Below, one piece after another: positions 37,167-44,979 of a stretch of DNA of 64,000 nucleotides. Position 1 is the stretch's first letter, and every line of letters starts with the position of its first letter. The stretch is from Streptomyces sp. B1I3 (GTDB lineage Bacteria; Actinomycetota; Actinomycetes; Streptomycetales; Streptomycetaceae). The stretch covers positions 1,798,001 to 1,862,000 of the forward strand of contig NZ_JAUSYD010000001.1 in the NCBI RefSeq assembly GCF_030816615.1. Direction: 5' to 3'. The notes beneath the pieces were generated by a model. It was not told where the DNA came from. It searched no databases and saw nothing but the letters and a program-made list of their open reading frames with translations. The position numbers and the translations under genes were made by a program.

Positions 37167-38126
37167 CTACTTGGACGTGACGCTTCCGAGCGGTCCGGGA
37201 CCGGCCGTCAGCGCGTCACACGCCGCCTGCCAGGCGGCGTCCCCGGGGTGGAGCTCCGAGCGCAGGTAGGCCCAGGTGAGCCTCTGCACCGCGGACACCC
37301 GGGCGGGGTTCTCGTCCGTGGTCTCGGCGACGTCGTATCCGGAGATCCCGCCGAGCCCGTGCTCGGCGCCGAACAGGGTCAGCAGGGTCTTGGGCCCCGG
37401 AGCGAGGGTGAAGGGATCGGCATGCCAGTCCGGCCCCCGGACCGTCAGGTGGGCGGAGGCGTCCCGGTCGCCCGCGACCACGAGTGCGGGCGTCGTCATC
37501 CGGGAGAAGTCGGTGGTGAGGAGGAAGGGGAAGTTCTCGGCCGTGGACGCGCTCAGGGCGTCACCGCCCCGACCGGGCGCGGCGAGGAGGACGCCCGCCT
37601 TGATGCGCGCATCGGCCAGATCCACCTCCGCGCCGTCGTGCGGATCGGTGAGCCGGGCGCCCAGCAACAGGCTCGCGGTGTGTCCGCCCATGGAGTGCCC
37701 GGCCACCGCGACCTTGCCGGGGTCGAGACGCCCGATGAGCTGCGGGACGGCGGCCTCGATCACGTCGAGCCGGTCGAGGATGTGCCGCATGTCCTCGGCG
37801 CGCGAGCGCCAGTACAGGGGTGCGCCGGGGGTGTCGGCGTCCAGGCTCAGCGTCGTGGAGCTCAGGTGGGTGGGCTGGATCACGACGAAGCCGTGGGCCG
37901 CCCAGAAGTCGGCGAGGGGGGCGTAGCCGTTCAGCGAGGAGAGGTGGTGCGAGTAGCCCTGGCCGTGCGAGAGGAGGACGACCGGCAGACCGGTCCCGGT
38001 CACGGGCGCGGAGACTCGCATCTCCAGGTCCACGGGGCGGCCGGGAACCGGCAGCACCACGGGGGCGACCGAGTGGACCGGAGTGGGTGACGCGAAGGCG
38101 TCCGACGGATTTTCCGATGCGTTCAT
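37167..38126 (-). CDS. Alpha/beta hydrolase, PAF-acetylhydrolase/chlorophyllase-like
   Basis: The 319-residue hydrolase has the alpha/beta fold: oxyanion region LLSHGQGYSHH, nucleophile elbow GHSMGG (Ser near residue 149), catalytic Asp in VVAGDRDAS and a His in FGAEHGLGG. The family includes chlorophyllase and platelet-activating-factor acetylhydrolase-like esterases. No signal peptide is visible, so it acts in the cytosol. ATG at 38126 fits. The promoter upstream is covered by two near-identical palindromes (38222-38260), so it is likely tightly induced by a substrate-sensing repressor encoded elsewhere. Confidence 0.85.
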   Translation of the reverse strand: MNASENPSDAFASPTPVHSVAPVVLPVPGRPVDLEMRVSAPVTGTGLPVVLLSHGQGYSHHLSSLNGYAPLADFWAAHGFVVIQPTHLSSTTLSLDADTPGAPLYWRSRAEDMRHILDRLDVIEAAVPQLIGRLDPGKVAVAGHSMGGHTASLLLGARLTDPHDGAEVDLADARIKAGVLLAAPGRGGDALSASTAENFPFLLTTDFSRMTTPALVVAGDRDASAHLTVRGPDWHADPFTLAPGPKTLLTLFGAEHGLGGISGYDVAETTDENPARVSAVQRLTWAYLRSELHPGDAAWQAACDALTAGPGPLGSVTSK

Positions 38127-38597
38127 GGTGCGCGTGTCCCTGTTCGGTGATCCCCGCCGCCCGGCTCGTCGGCCGGCGGAGTGTGGGCGGTCAGAAGTGT
38201 CCGGCTGCGACTCCGCCGAAGCGGAGCACCGTTCCGATTACGATACGGAGCGGTGTTCCGCTTTGTCAACGGCCGTCCGGGGCAGGGCCTGAGGCCCGTG
38301 ACGACCCGTTACGTGGAGGGGCCGGCCCGGGGTCGCGGTCCCGGACGCACCGCCGTGTCCGCCGCCCCGGCACCGAAGCCCTCCCGGCAGGGCGCGCGGC
38401 CGGAGGGCGCCGCCGGTGCTCGGGACCGCGTGCGGCCCAACGGGGCGTCAGGCCTTGATAACGTCGCCCGCACGACTGCGGAAAGCTCCCCGCCGGGGTC
38501 GTCGCTCCGCCGGTCCCGGCCGCCCCGACAGGACGGCGAGCGGCAGCCGGTGCGTGTCATGGGGACCGGACGTGGCAGGGACGATGAGGGCCGACGC
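38127..38597. other. Intergenic region between the hydrolase and GAP1-like genes
   Basis: The 471-bp gap between two divergent starts contains the operator-promoter unit at 38222-38269 described separately. The remaining 330 bp shows only shadow ORFs; a TTGATAACG stretch near 38456 is a weak candidate for the rightward promoter. Confidence 0.45.
38222..38269 (-). promoter_or_regulatory. Promoter covered by two 15-bp operators
   Basis: On the minus strand TTGACA (38269-38264) and TATCGT (38245-38240) are spaced by 18 nt. CGGAGCGGTGTTCCG (38246-38260) fills the spacer exactly, and CGGAGCACCGTTCCG (38222-38236) covers the transcription start. The repeats are 24 bp apart, consistent with two repressor dimers on one helix face. 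TetR-type repressors use such sites, but none is encoded here. Confidence 0.7.
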
Positions 38598-41012
38598 ATG
38601 AGCCTCCCGCAGTTGCACTACATCTCCGTCGCGGCCGGGGACGGGGAGCCCGGCGGCCGGTTCACCGGCGTCGACCCCGCGATACCCGGGCCGATACGCG
38701 CGGAGGCAGGCCCGCTCCTCGCCTACGAGGCGCCGGCGGGCACTCCCGGGCGGCTCACCGACGCGGAACTCCGGTCGCAGCCCGTCGCGTTCGCCTTCGC
38801 CGTGCTCTCCGACGGCAGTCATCTGCTCAGCCGTACGGTGGCTGCCGGCGCGGGCGGTTTCCACGCCCACGCCGTGCATCTCCCGGCCGGTACGCCCCTG
38901 CCCGGCCGGGTGCTCCCGGTCGCCGCGTGGGGCGCCCCGGGGTGGCTCTCCGCCGCACCGGAGCGTGCGACGGCCGACCCGCTGACCGCGACGGCTCTGG
39001 CGCACGGTCCTTCGCGGGGGCTCTCGCGCGAGGGCATCGGCGATTTCGCGGTGTCCCGCGGCCCGTGGCTCGCCGCCGTCCTCGGCGATCTGCGGCGGGT
39101 GAGCGAGGACCCGTCCGCCGCGCAGGTGGTGCTCGTGGAGCGGCAGAGCGCGGACGTGGCCCGGTGGATCGCCCTGGCCGTCGCCGTGCTGCCGCGGGAG
39201 CACGCGGAGCGGCTGACCTTCACCACGTACACCCGGCAGCCGGGGCGCACCCCGCACCAGGTCGTCGGGGTCCTTCCCGAGGACGCACCCGACGTGCGCG
39301 ACCCCCGCTTCCGGGTCCACGCCGCCACCGGCCCGCTACCCGCCGGGACGGAGCGGGACGCCTGGGCGGCCACCGCCGCCCGGATCTGGCGCAGCCGTGC
39401 TCCGGAGCTCTTCCGGGACGCCGCGGAGCTGCCGGGCGAGCCCTTCGCCGCCGGCCCGCTCGCCGTGACGGCACTCGGCGCGGGCATCTCGCTCGGTTCG
39501 GCCGGGCGTGCGGCCGCTGCCGACTGGGCCGCCGAACGGCCGTACGCGCTGGACGAGAAGCGGACGCGGCAGCTGACCGACGCGTTGACCGCGCCCGCCG
39601 ACGACCGCACGGCCGAGGAGTGTGCCGCCGCGCTCCGGCTGCTCACCGCGCTGGACGGCCGCAGCCCGGCCGACGTCACCGCGCCACTGGCCGCCCTGCT
39701 GGTCACGGAGGCGGTACGTGGCGGCGACGCGGCTCTCGAGCCGCCCGCGCGGTCGGCCTTCGCCGAGGCCGCCGGGGAGCGGGCGGTGGCAGCACTGGTC
39801 GCCGAGCTCGGGGACGAGCTGCGGGCCGAACTCGCCGCCGGAGTCCCGCGGGGCGTGGCCCGGACCGTGCAGGTCCTGCGTGTCGTGCGACTGCTCGGCA
39901 TGGACTGCGCGGAACTGCTTCCCGGTGTCGTGCGCGGGCTGGCCCGCGCGCTGCTCGACGACCCGGAGGCCGCCGTGTGTCCCGCGTTGCCCGCCCTGCT
40001 GGACGAGCAGTTCGACGTCCGTACGGCGCTGCTGGGCGAGCTGGACCGGCTCACCCCGGACGACCCCGCCGCGACGGAGCGTCTGCTGATCCGCGCGCCC
40101 CTGCCGTTCACGGGGACCCAGGCCCTGCCGCATCTCCGGATGTGCGCCGAGGCACCCGGCGCCAGGGCGCGCGGCACGGACCGGGTGACGGTGCTGCACA
40201 CGGTTCTGCGGGCCGCGGGCATGTCGCCGTTCGCCGAGCCGCTGGTGCTGCGGACCGCCGTCGGACTGGTGTGGGGCCGGGAGACCCCGACGGCCGGAGA
40301 GGCGCGGTCCCTGCTGGGCGAGACCACGTCGGACGCCCACCGGACCGCCGGCACCTGGACCCACCTCGTCGACGCGGCGCTCGCCGCACCGGCCGGCGAC
40401 GAGGACGCCCCCGAACTCGCCCACGATCTGCTGCGCGGCTTCCCTCAGCAGATCGACGCCCGGGTGCGCGCCTGTCTGCTGCTGCTGGACTTCGCCCGTG
40501 ACCTGCGCTCCGGGTCGGCGGAGCCGGGCTGGGCGGAGCACACCCGCTCCCTGCGCGCCCTCGCGGAACCGGTGGAGCCCATGGTGCTGGAGCACGCCCA
40601 CGGTGCCCTGGCCCGGCGGCTGCTCGCCCCGGACCGGCCCGAGGCGGAGCTGTACGCGTTCGTGCACAGCGGGGACGAGGACATGATCGCGGCCTACGGC
40701 CGGGCCGCCCGCCACGACGACGTCCTGGCCCGTCTGCGGACCGAACCCGCGTACGCGGCGGACTGCTTCGCCGTGTGGAGCGCCCACCCGCACGCGGGCG
40801 ACGCCTGGACCAGGACCCGCACCGCCCTGCTCGACGAGGTGCTGCGCCCCGCGGTCCGGGCCCTGTCAGCCGCCGGGGTCGCCGCGGTGGAGCAGGCCGT
40901 CGAGCACACGGGCAGCAGCCGCACCCTGGACGCCTTCCGCCTCTGGAACCGGCCGCCCCGCTCCCTCGGCCGCCTCGGCAGACGGATAGCGGGGCGGGTC
41001 CGCCGGGGGTAG
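38598..41012 (+). CDS. GTPase-associated protein 1 (GAP1)-like protein
   Basis: The 804-residue protein begins MSLPQLHYISVAAGDGEPGG and continues with VDPAIPGPIRAEAGPLLAYEAPAG and HAHAVHLPAG, the pattern I recall for the GAP1 N-terminal domain of actinobacterial NTP-dependent conflict systems. A long mostly helical body follows with no enzymatic motif. In those systems GAP1 sits beside TRAFAC GTPase and vWA genes. Neither is present here; the next gene is a short Cys-rich protein 124 bp downstream. The ATG at 38598 gives the N-terminal pattern directly. It is a lone member, so it either acts with partners elsewhere or has a separate role. The assignment is from memory of the family. Confidence 0.65.
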   Translation: MSLPQLHYISVAAGDGEPGGRFTGVDPAIPGPIRAEAGPLLAYEAPAGTPGRLTDAELRSQPVAFAFAVLSDGSHLLSRTVAAGAGGFHAHAVHLPAGTPLPGRVLPVAAWGAPGWLSAAPERATADPLTATALAHGPSRGLSREGIGDFAVSRGPWLAAVLGDLRRVSEDPSAAQVVLVERQSADVARWIALAVAVLPREHAERLTFTTYTRQPGRTPHQVVGVLPEDAPDVRDPRFRVHAATGPLPAGTERDAWAATAARIWRSRAPELFRDAAELPGEPFAAGPLAVTALGAGISLGSAGRAAAADWAAERPYALDEKRTRQLTDALTAPADDRTAEECAAALRLLTALDGRSPADVTAPLAALLVTEAVRGGDAALEPPARSAFAEAAGERAVAALVAELGDELRAELAAGVPRGVARTVQVLRVVRLLGMDCAELLPGVVRGLARALLDDPEAAVCPALPALLDEQFDVRTALLGELDRLTPDDPAATERLLIRAPLPFTGTQALPHLRMCAEAPGARARGTDRVTVLHTVLRAAGMSPFAEPLVLRTAVGLVWGRETPTAGEARSLLGETTSDAHRTAGTWTHLVDAALAAPAGDEDAPELAHDLLRGFPQQIDARVRACLLLLDFARDLRSGSAEPGWAEHTRSLRALAEPVEPMVLEHAHGALARRLLAPDRPEAELYAFVHSGDEDMIAAYGRAARHDDVLARLRTEPAYAADCFAVWSAHPHAGDAWTRTRTALLDEVLRPAVRALSAAGVAAVEQAVEHTGSSRTLDAFRLWNRPPRSLGRLGRRIAGRVRRG

Positions 41013-41136
41013 CCGGCGCCCGGATACCCGGGCGGGCCCCCGCGGCGTGTGCGGCGGCCCGGAGGGCGGGTACCGTGGGGGGTTCTGTTCTCGTGTGCCT
41101 CCTGGCGGGCTGCGTGACACCCCAGGAGGAAACAGC

Positions 41137-41607
41137 ATGACGACGAACCGCGGACGCAAGGACGTGATCCGGGACCGGATGGCCGCGACCGGCGAGTCGT
41201 ACAACGTCGCCGCACGCAATCTGAAGGCGATGAAGGACATGGGCGCGACCCGCGACGCCATGCTCGTGCAGCGGTGGCGGCCCGCGGAGTCACTGGACGT
41301 CCCCTGCCCGTGCGGCGGCACGTGCGAGCCCGGGGAGACGTGTGACCGGTGCCATGCCCGGCACCGGCACGTCAAGCGGTACCCGGGAAGCGTCACGGAC
41401 GTGGAGGTCTGGGCGGACCGCTACGAGTGCATGGGCTGCCCGGCCTCGTACACGCTCACCATCCGCCTGGCCGGGCGGCCGTGGGGCGTGACGGAGACCG
41501 TCGTCCAGGGCGGGGCGGCCGAGGAGGTCGTGAGGGCCCGGGTGTTTCCCGGAGTCGTGCACCCGCTGCTGCGGGCCGGGACGCAGGGGAGCGCCGAGGA
41601 GGAGTGA
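41137..41607 (+). CDS. Small protein with N-terminal TGExYxxA helix and Cys cluster
   Basis: The 156-residue protein starts RDVIRDRMAATGESYNVAARNL-like, a helix motif (RM..TGE.Y..A.R) seen in many short actinobacterial proteins. A central cluster, CPCGGTCEPGETCDRC, followed by a CMGCPAS pair, resembles a zinc-binding ribbon. No function is known to me. ATG at 41137 has the strong ribosome site CAGGAGGAA. It follows the GAP1-like gene and is convergent with msrB. The clustered cysteines suggest metal binding; nucleic acid or protein binding is only a guess. Confidence 0.75.
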   Translation: MTTNRGRKDVIRDRMAATGESYNVAARNLKAMKDMGATRDAMLVQRWRPAESLDVPCPCGGTCEPGETCDRCHARHRHVKRYPGSVTDVEVWADRYECMGCPASYTLTIRLAGRPWGVTETVVQGGAAEEVVRARVFPGVVHPLLRAGTQGSAEEE

Positions 41608-41640
41608 CCTCCCCGGCGCTCCCCGGGCCGTGCGGAGGGC

Positions 41641-42048
41641 TCAGCTCTCCTCGGGCGCCAGCGTCAGGGAGATCGAGTTGATGCAGTACCGCTGGTCCGT
41701 GGGCGTCGGGTAACCCTCGCCCTCGAAGACGTGGCCCAGGTGCGAGCCGCAGCGGGCGCAGCGCACCTCGGTGCGGGTCATGCCCATGCTGTTGTCCTGG
41801 ATCAGTTCGACCGCGTCGGAGTCCTTCGGGTCGTAGAAGGACGGCCAGCCGCAGTGCGACTCGAACTTCGTGTCGGAGCGGAACAGCTCAGCCCCGCAGG
41901 CACGGCAGGAGTAGACACCTGCCGTCTTGGTGTCGGTGTACTCGCCCACGAACGCGGGCTCGGTGCCGGCCTTGCGCAGCACCGCGTACTCGGCGGGCGT
42001 CAGCTCCGCCCGCCATTGCTCGTCCGGCTTCTCGACGTCGTACGCCAC
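41641..42048 (-). CDS. msrB: Peptide-methionine (R)-S-oxide reductase
   Basis: The 135-residue enzyme reduces methionine-R-sulfoxide in proteins using thioredoxin. Two CxxC pairs (CRACG and CARCG) bind zinc, GWPSF is conserved, and the catalytic Cys is in RYCINSISL near the C-terminus. It starts at GTG 42048 with GAGGGAG upstream, 10 bp after the murC stop, so it is the second gene of a murC-msrB operon. It acts in the cytosol against oxidative damage. The C-terminal LAPEES tail is unremarkable. Confidence 0.95.
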   Translation of the reverse strand: MAYDVEKPDEQWRAELTPAEYAVLRKAGTEPAFVGEYTDTKTAGVYSCRACGAELFRSDTKFESHCGWPSFYDPKDSDAVELIQDNSMGMTRTEVRCARCGSHLGHVFEGEGYPTPTDQRYCINSISLTLAPEES

Positions 42049-42058
42049 GGTGGCTCCC

Positions 42059-43453
42059 TCAGCTCGACAGGTGGTCCAGGATCTGCGGGCCGAGGTCGGT
42101 GACATCGCCCGCTCCCATGGTGAGAACCAGATCGCCGGGCTTCGCCATTCCCGCGATCACGGCGGGGACGGCCGTCTTGTCGGAGACGGCCGTGACATCG
42201 GCGCCCGCGGCCTTCGCCGCGTCGATGATCAGGGTGCTGGTGACACCCGGGATCGGGTCCTCGCGGGCCGGGTAGATGTCCAGGACGACGGAGGCGTCGG
42301 CGAGGGCGAGGGCCTGGCCCATCTCGGTGCCGAGTTCCTGGGTGCGGGAGAAGAGGTGGGGCTGGAAGACCACCAGGAGCCGGGAATCGGCGGCCGCCCC
42401 GCGCATGGCCTCCAGGTCGGCGGTCATCTCCGTGGGGTGGTGCGCGTACGAGTCGATGACCTGGACGCCGGCCGCCTCGCCCTTGAGCTGCAGACGGCGC
42501 TTGACGCCGGTGTACGTGCCGATGGCGGAGGCCAGGTTGTGGGCCGGGATGCCGAGGGCGACGCCGGCGGCGAGGGCGGCGACCGCGTTGAGAGCGTAGT
42601 GGCGGCCAGGCACGGAGACCGTGAAGGTGAGGTACTTGCCGTCCAGGACGACCGTGACCTCGCTGGTCAGACCGCGCGGGGTGATCTTGTGGACGCGTAC
42701 GTCCGCGGTCTGCGCCTCCCCGTAGGTGACGACGTCGAGCGAGGCGACGTCGCGGACCCGCCGGGTCAGCTCGACGGCACCGGCCTGGTCGGCGGAGACG
42801 ACGAGGGTGCCGCCGGGCACGACCTTGCCGACGAACGTCTCGAAGGAGTCGTAGATCTCCTCCATCGACGCGTAGTTCGCGTGGTGGTCCAGCTCGACGT
42901 TCAGGACGATCGCGACCTGGGGGTCGTACTTCTGGAAGCTGCGGTCGCTCTCGTCCGCCTCGGCGACGAAGATGTCGCCGCCGCCGTGCGTGGCGTTGGT
43001 GCCGGGTCCCTCCAGGTCGCCGCCGATGGCGTACGAGGGGTCGAGGGACAGCCCGGACAGGGCGACGGCGAGCATCGAGGTGGTGGTGGTCTTGCCGTGC
43101 GTCCCGGCGACCGCGATGGCGCGCAGGCCCTCCATGAGGGAGGCGAGCGCGTCGGCGCGGTGCACGACCGGAACGGACAGCTCGGCGGCGCGGACCAGCT
43201 CGGGGTTGTCCGCGCGGATCGCGCTGGAGACGACCACGCAGGTGGCGTCGTCCGCCAGGTGACCGGCGGCGTGCCCGATGTGGACGGTCGCCCCCAGCGC
43301 GCGCAGGGCCTGTGCGGTGGCGGACTCCTTGGCGTCGCTGCCCGCCACCTTCGCGCCCCGCTGGGCCAGGATCTTCGCGATGCCCGACATTCCGGCGCCG
43401 CCGATGCCGATGAAGTGCGGCCGTTCCAGGGCGGCAGGAATACCGGGTGCCAT
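42059..43453 (-). CDS. murC: UDP-N-acetylmuramate--L-alanine ligase
   Basis: The 464-residue Mur ligase adds L-alanine to UDP-MurNAc in peptidoglycan precursor synthesis. The N-terminal GIGGAGMSGIA binds UDP, the ATP loop is VAGTHGKTTTTSM, and the DSYAHHPTEM motif is in the C-terminal domain. It is outside a division cluster, as in streptomycetes. ATG at 43453 starts MAPGIPAALERPHF directly before the UDP-binding domain. It is co-transcribed with msrB downstream. A regulatory signal is not visible. Confidence 0.96.
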   Translation of the reverse strand: MAPGIPAALERPHFIGIGGAGMSGIAKILAQRGAKVAGSDAKESATAQALRALGATVHIGHAAGHLADDATCVVVSSAIRADNPELVRAAELSVPVVHRADALASLMEGLRAIAVAGTHGKTTTTSMLAVALSGLSLDPSYAIGGDLEGPGTNATHGGGDIFVAEADESDRSFQKYDPQVAIVLNVELDHHANYASMEEIYDSFETFVGKVVPGGTLVVSADQAGAVELTRRVRDVASLDVVTYGEAQTADVRVHKITPRGLTSEVTVVLDGKYLTFTVSVPGRHYALNAVAALAAGVALGIPAHNLASAIGTYTGVKRRLQLKGEAAGVQVIDSYAHHPTEMTADLEAMRGAAADSRLLVVFQPHLFSRTQELGTEMGQALALADASVVLDIYPAREDPIPGVTSTLIIDAAKAAGADVTAVSDKTAVPAVIAGMAKPGDLVLTMGAGDVTDLGPQILDHLSS

Positions 43454-43498
43454 GCGTGTGTCTCCCGAGGGTGTGACGTGGGTGCGGTCGGCCCCAGC

Positions 43499-43969
43499 CT
43501 ATTCGCTGTGCGCGAAGAGCTTGAGCACCGGTACGCCGACCTTGTGGCGGGCCCGGGACGCCCAGTCGCGGTGGAAGAACTCCTCCACGTAGTGCGGCGC
43601 GGTCAGCACGATGACCTCGTCGGCACGGGAGTCGTCGACCACGGTCTTCAGCTTGTCCAGGGGGTGGTCCTCGATCACCTGTCCGACCGCCTCGGACCCG
43701 GCTGTGCGCAACTCCTGGAGCGAGTACTCCAGGGCGATCGCGGCAGGCTCGCGAGCCTCCCGGCCCTCCGGCTCCTCGTTCTCGCGGGCCGCTTCCCGCA
43801 ATTCCCCGATCGCCACGTCGTCGATGGCGCGCAGCAGTACGTCGGCCTGGTCACCGCGGGGCTGCATCAGCACGACGAAGGAGATCTGCTCCTCCCCGTG
43901 GAGAGTGGTGACGAACTCCACGTCCTCGGGAGTCAGCGGCTTCTCGATCATCAAAACGCTTGTGAACAC
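43499..43969 (-). CDS. Conserved small protein, function unknown (often mislabelled TrpC)
   Basis: The 156-residue protein has a core MIEKPLTPEDVEFVTTLHGEEQISFVVLMQPRGD and an acidic central segment (RENEEPEGREAREP), then VIEDHPLDKLKTVVDDSRADEVIVLTAPHYVEEFFHRD. The beta-alpha pattern resembles a universal-stress-like or GerMN-size fold; I know it only as an actinobacterial hypothetical sometimes wrongly annotated as indole-3-glycerol phosphate synthase, which lacks any barrel here. GTG at 43969 has GGAAGGG nine bases upstream; an ATG at 43951 is the alternative. It stands between murC and a pyrimidine reductase gene. Confidence 0.7.
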   Translation of the reverse strand: MFTSVLMIEKPLTPEDVEFVTTLHGEEQISFVVLMQPRGDQADVLLRAIDDVAIGELREAARENEEPEGREAREPAAIALEYSLQELRTAGSEAVGQVIEDHPLDKLKTVVDDSRADEVIVLTAPHYVEEFFHRDWASRARHKVGVPVLKLFAHSE

Positions 43970-44013
43970 GACAGGCGCCCTTCCACTTGGTCTCGTCGGC
44001 CGTGGACGGCCGC

Positions 44014-44055
44014 TGCTGAAACCATCCTTCCCCGCAATTGCACGGAGTTTCAGCA
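44014..44055. promoter_or_regulatory. 9-bp inverted repeat upstream of the small conserved gene
   Basis: TGCTGAAAC (44014-44022) and GTTTCAGCA (44047-44055) flank a 24-nt spacer upstream of the start at 43969. A CTAAGTGT octamer occurs twice nearby (about 44056 and 44098). The region may hold a promoter and an operator. Confidence 0.4.
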
Positions 44056-44104
44056 CTAAGTGTGCCCATCTGGAACCAACCGGAACGGCACATTCCGCTA
44101 AGTG

Positions 44105-44890
44105 TCAGCCCTTCCCGTACCTCGTGAAGAGGAATCCTCCCTCCTCCAGGACCGAGAGAAGGGAGAAACGTTCCGGCACGGCCAGCGCGGGCCCTTGCGC
44201 GATCCGCTGCGCGTCGCCGGCCGTGAGCATCGGGGAGACGGTCAGACACAGCTCGTCCAGCACGCCCGCCGCGACGAACTGCCCGAGCAGCCGGGGCCCG
44301 CCCTCCGTGAGCAGCCGGGTCAGACCGCGCTCGGCCAGTTCCGCCACCGCGCGCGCCGGGTCGACGGTGGCGCCGTCACCGGCGATCAGCACCTCGGCGC
44401 CCGCCTCCCGGGCCGCGTGGATCCGGTCGGAGGGCGCCGCCGCCCCGGTGATGACGAGGGTCGGGACCAGGGGGGAGACGAAGAGGGGGAGGGAGAAGTC
44501 CAGGTCCAGGCTCGCGCTGACGACCGCGATGGCGGGGGCGGGGCCCTGCCCGGCGGCCGCACGCCGGCCGGCGAAGGCGTCGCGGGCCCGGGCGGGGCGG
44601 TAGCCCTCGAGCCGCACCGACTCCGCGCCGACGACGACCGCGTCGGCCAGCCCGCGCAGGGTGCCGAAGATCCGCATGTCGGTGGCGTCGGAGATGCCCT
44701 GGGAGCGGCCGTCGTGCTGCGCCGCCCCGTCCAGGGTGGACACCATGTTCGCGCGGAGCCAGCGGCGCCCCTCCCGCTCGGGGTACGCGTAGGCGTCGGC
44801 CAGTTCGTCGAGTGTCCACTCACGGCCGGCGGCGCCGGGGGCGGTGGTCGGGTCCGTCCGGCGGTCCGTCACAGGAAACAGGCGTCGCAT
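44105..44890 (-). CDS. Pyrimidine reductase family protein (RibD C-terminal fold)
   Basis: The 261-residue enzyme has the RibD C-terminal/dihydrofolate reductase-like fold: NMVSTLDGAAQHDGRSQGISD binding the pyrimidine, DAVVVGAESVRLEGYRP, and LLTEGGPRLLGQFVAAGVLDELCLTVSP. It probably reduces a ribosylated pyrimidine with NADPH, as in riboflavin synthesis, though no rib genes are near. The ATG at 44890 is divergent from zapE, with a 24-bp palindrome between them. The exact substrate is not proven. Confidence 0.85.
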   Translation of the reverse strand: MRRLFPVTDRRTDPTTAPGAAGREWTLDELADAYAYPEREGRRWLRANMVSTLDGAAQHDGRSQGISDATDMRIFGTLRGLADAVVVGAESVRLEGYRPARARDAFAGRRAAAGQGPAPAIAVVSASLDLDFSLPLFVSPLVPTLVITGAAAPSDRIHAAREAGAEVLIAGDGATVDPARAVAELAERGLTRLLTEGGPRLLGQFVAAGVLDELCLTVSPMLTAGDAQRIAQGPALAVPERFSLLSVLEEGGFLFTRYGKG

Positions 44891-44915
44891 GGGGTGCAGT
44901 CTGGCACGGCCCGTG

Positions 44916-44965
44916 ACGGCCCCGCCTGTGGTGGGGAGCCCGCTCCCCACCACAGGCGGGGCCGT
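44916..44965. promoter_or_regulatory. 24-bp perfect inverted repeat in divergent promoter
   Basis: The arms 44916-44939 and 44942-44965 are perfect reverse complements separated by only two bases, all within the 89-bp gap between the divergent pyrimidine reductase and zapE starts. It begins ACGGCCCCGCC and is a mirror of the other side. It would form a 24-bp hairpin in either RNA leader. Confidence 0.8.
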
Positions 44966-44979
44966 TAAGCTGAGGAGTT

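Noticed and set aside
43499..43969. Indole-3-glycerol phosphate synthase
   Set aside because: The protein is about 156 residues, far too short for the TIM barrel, and lacks the catalytic Lys/Glu motifs.
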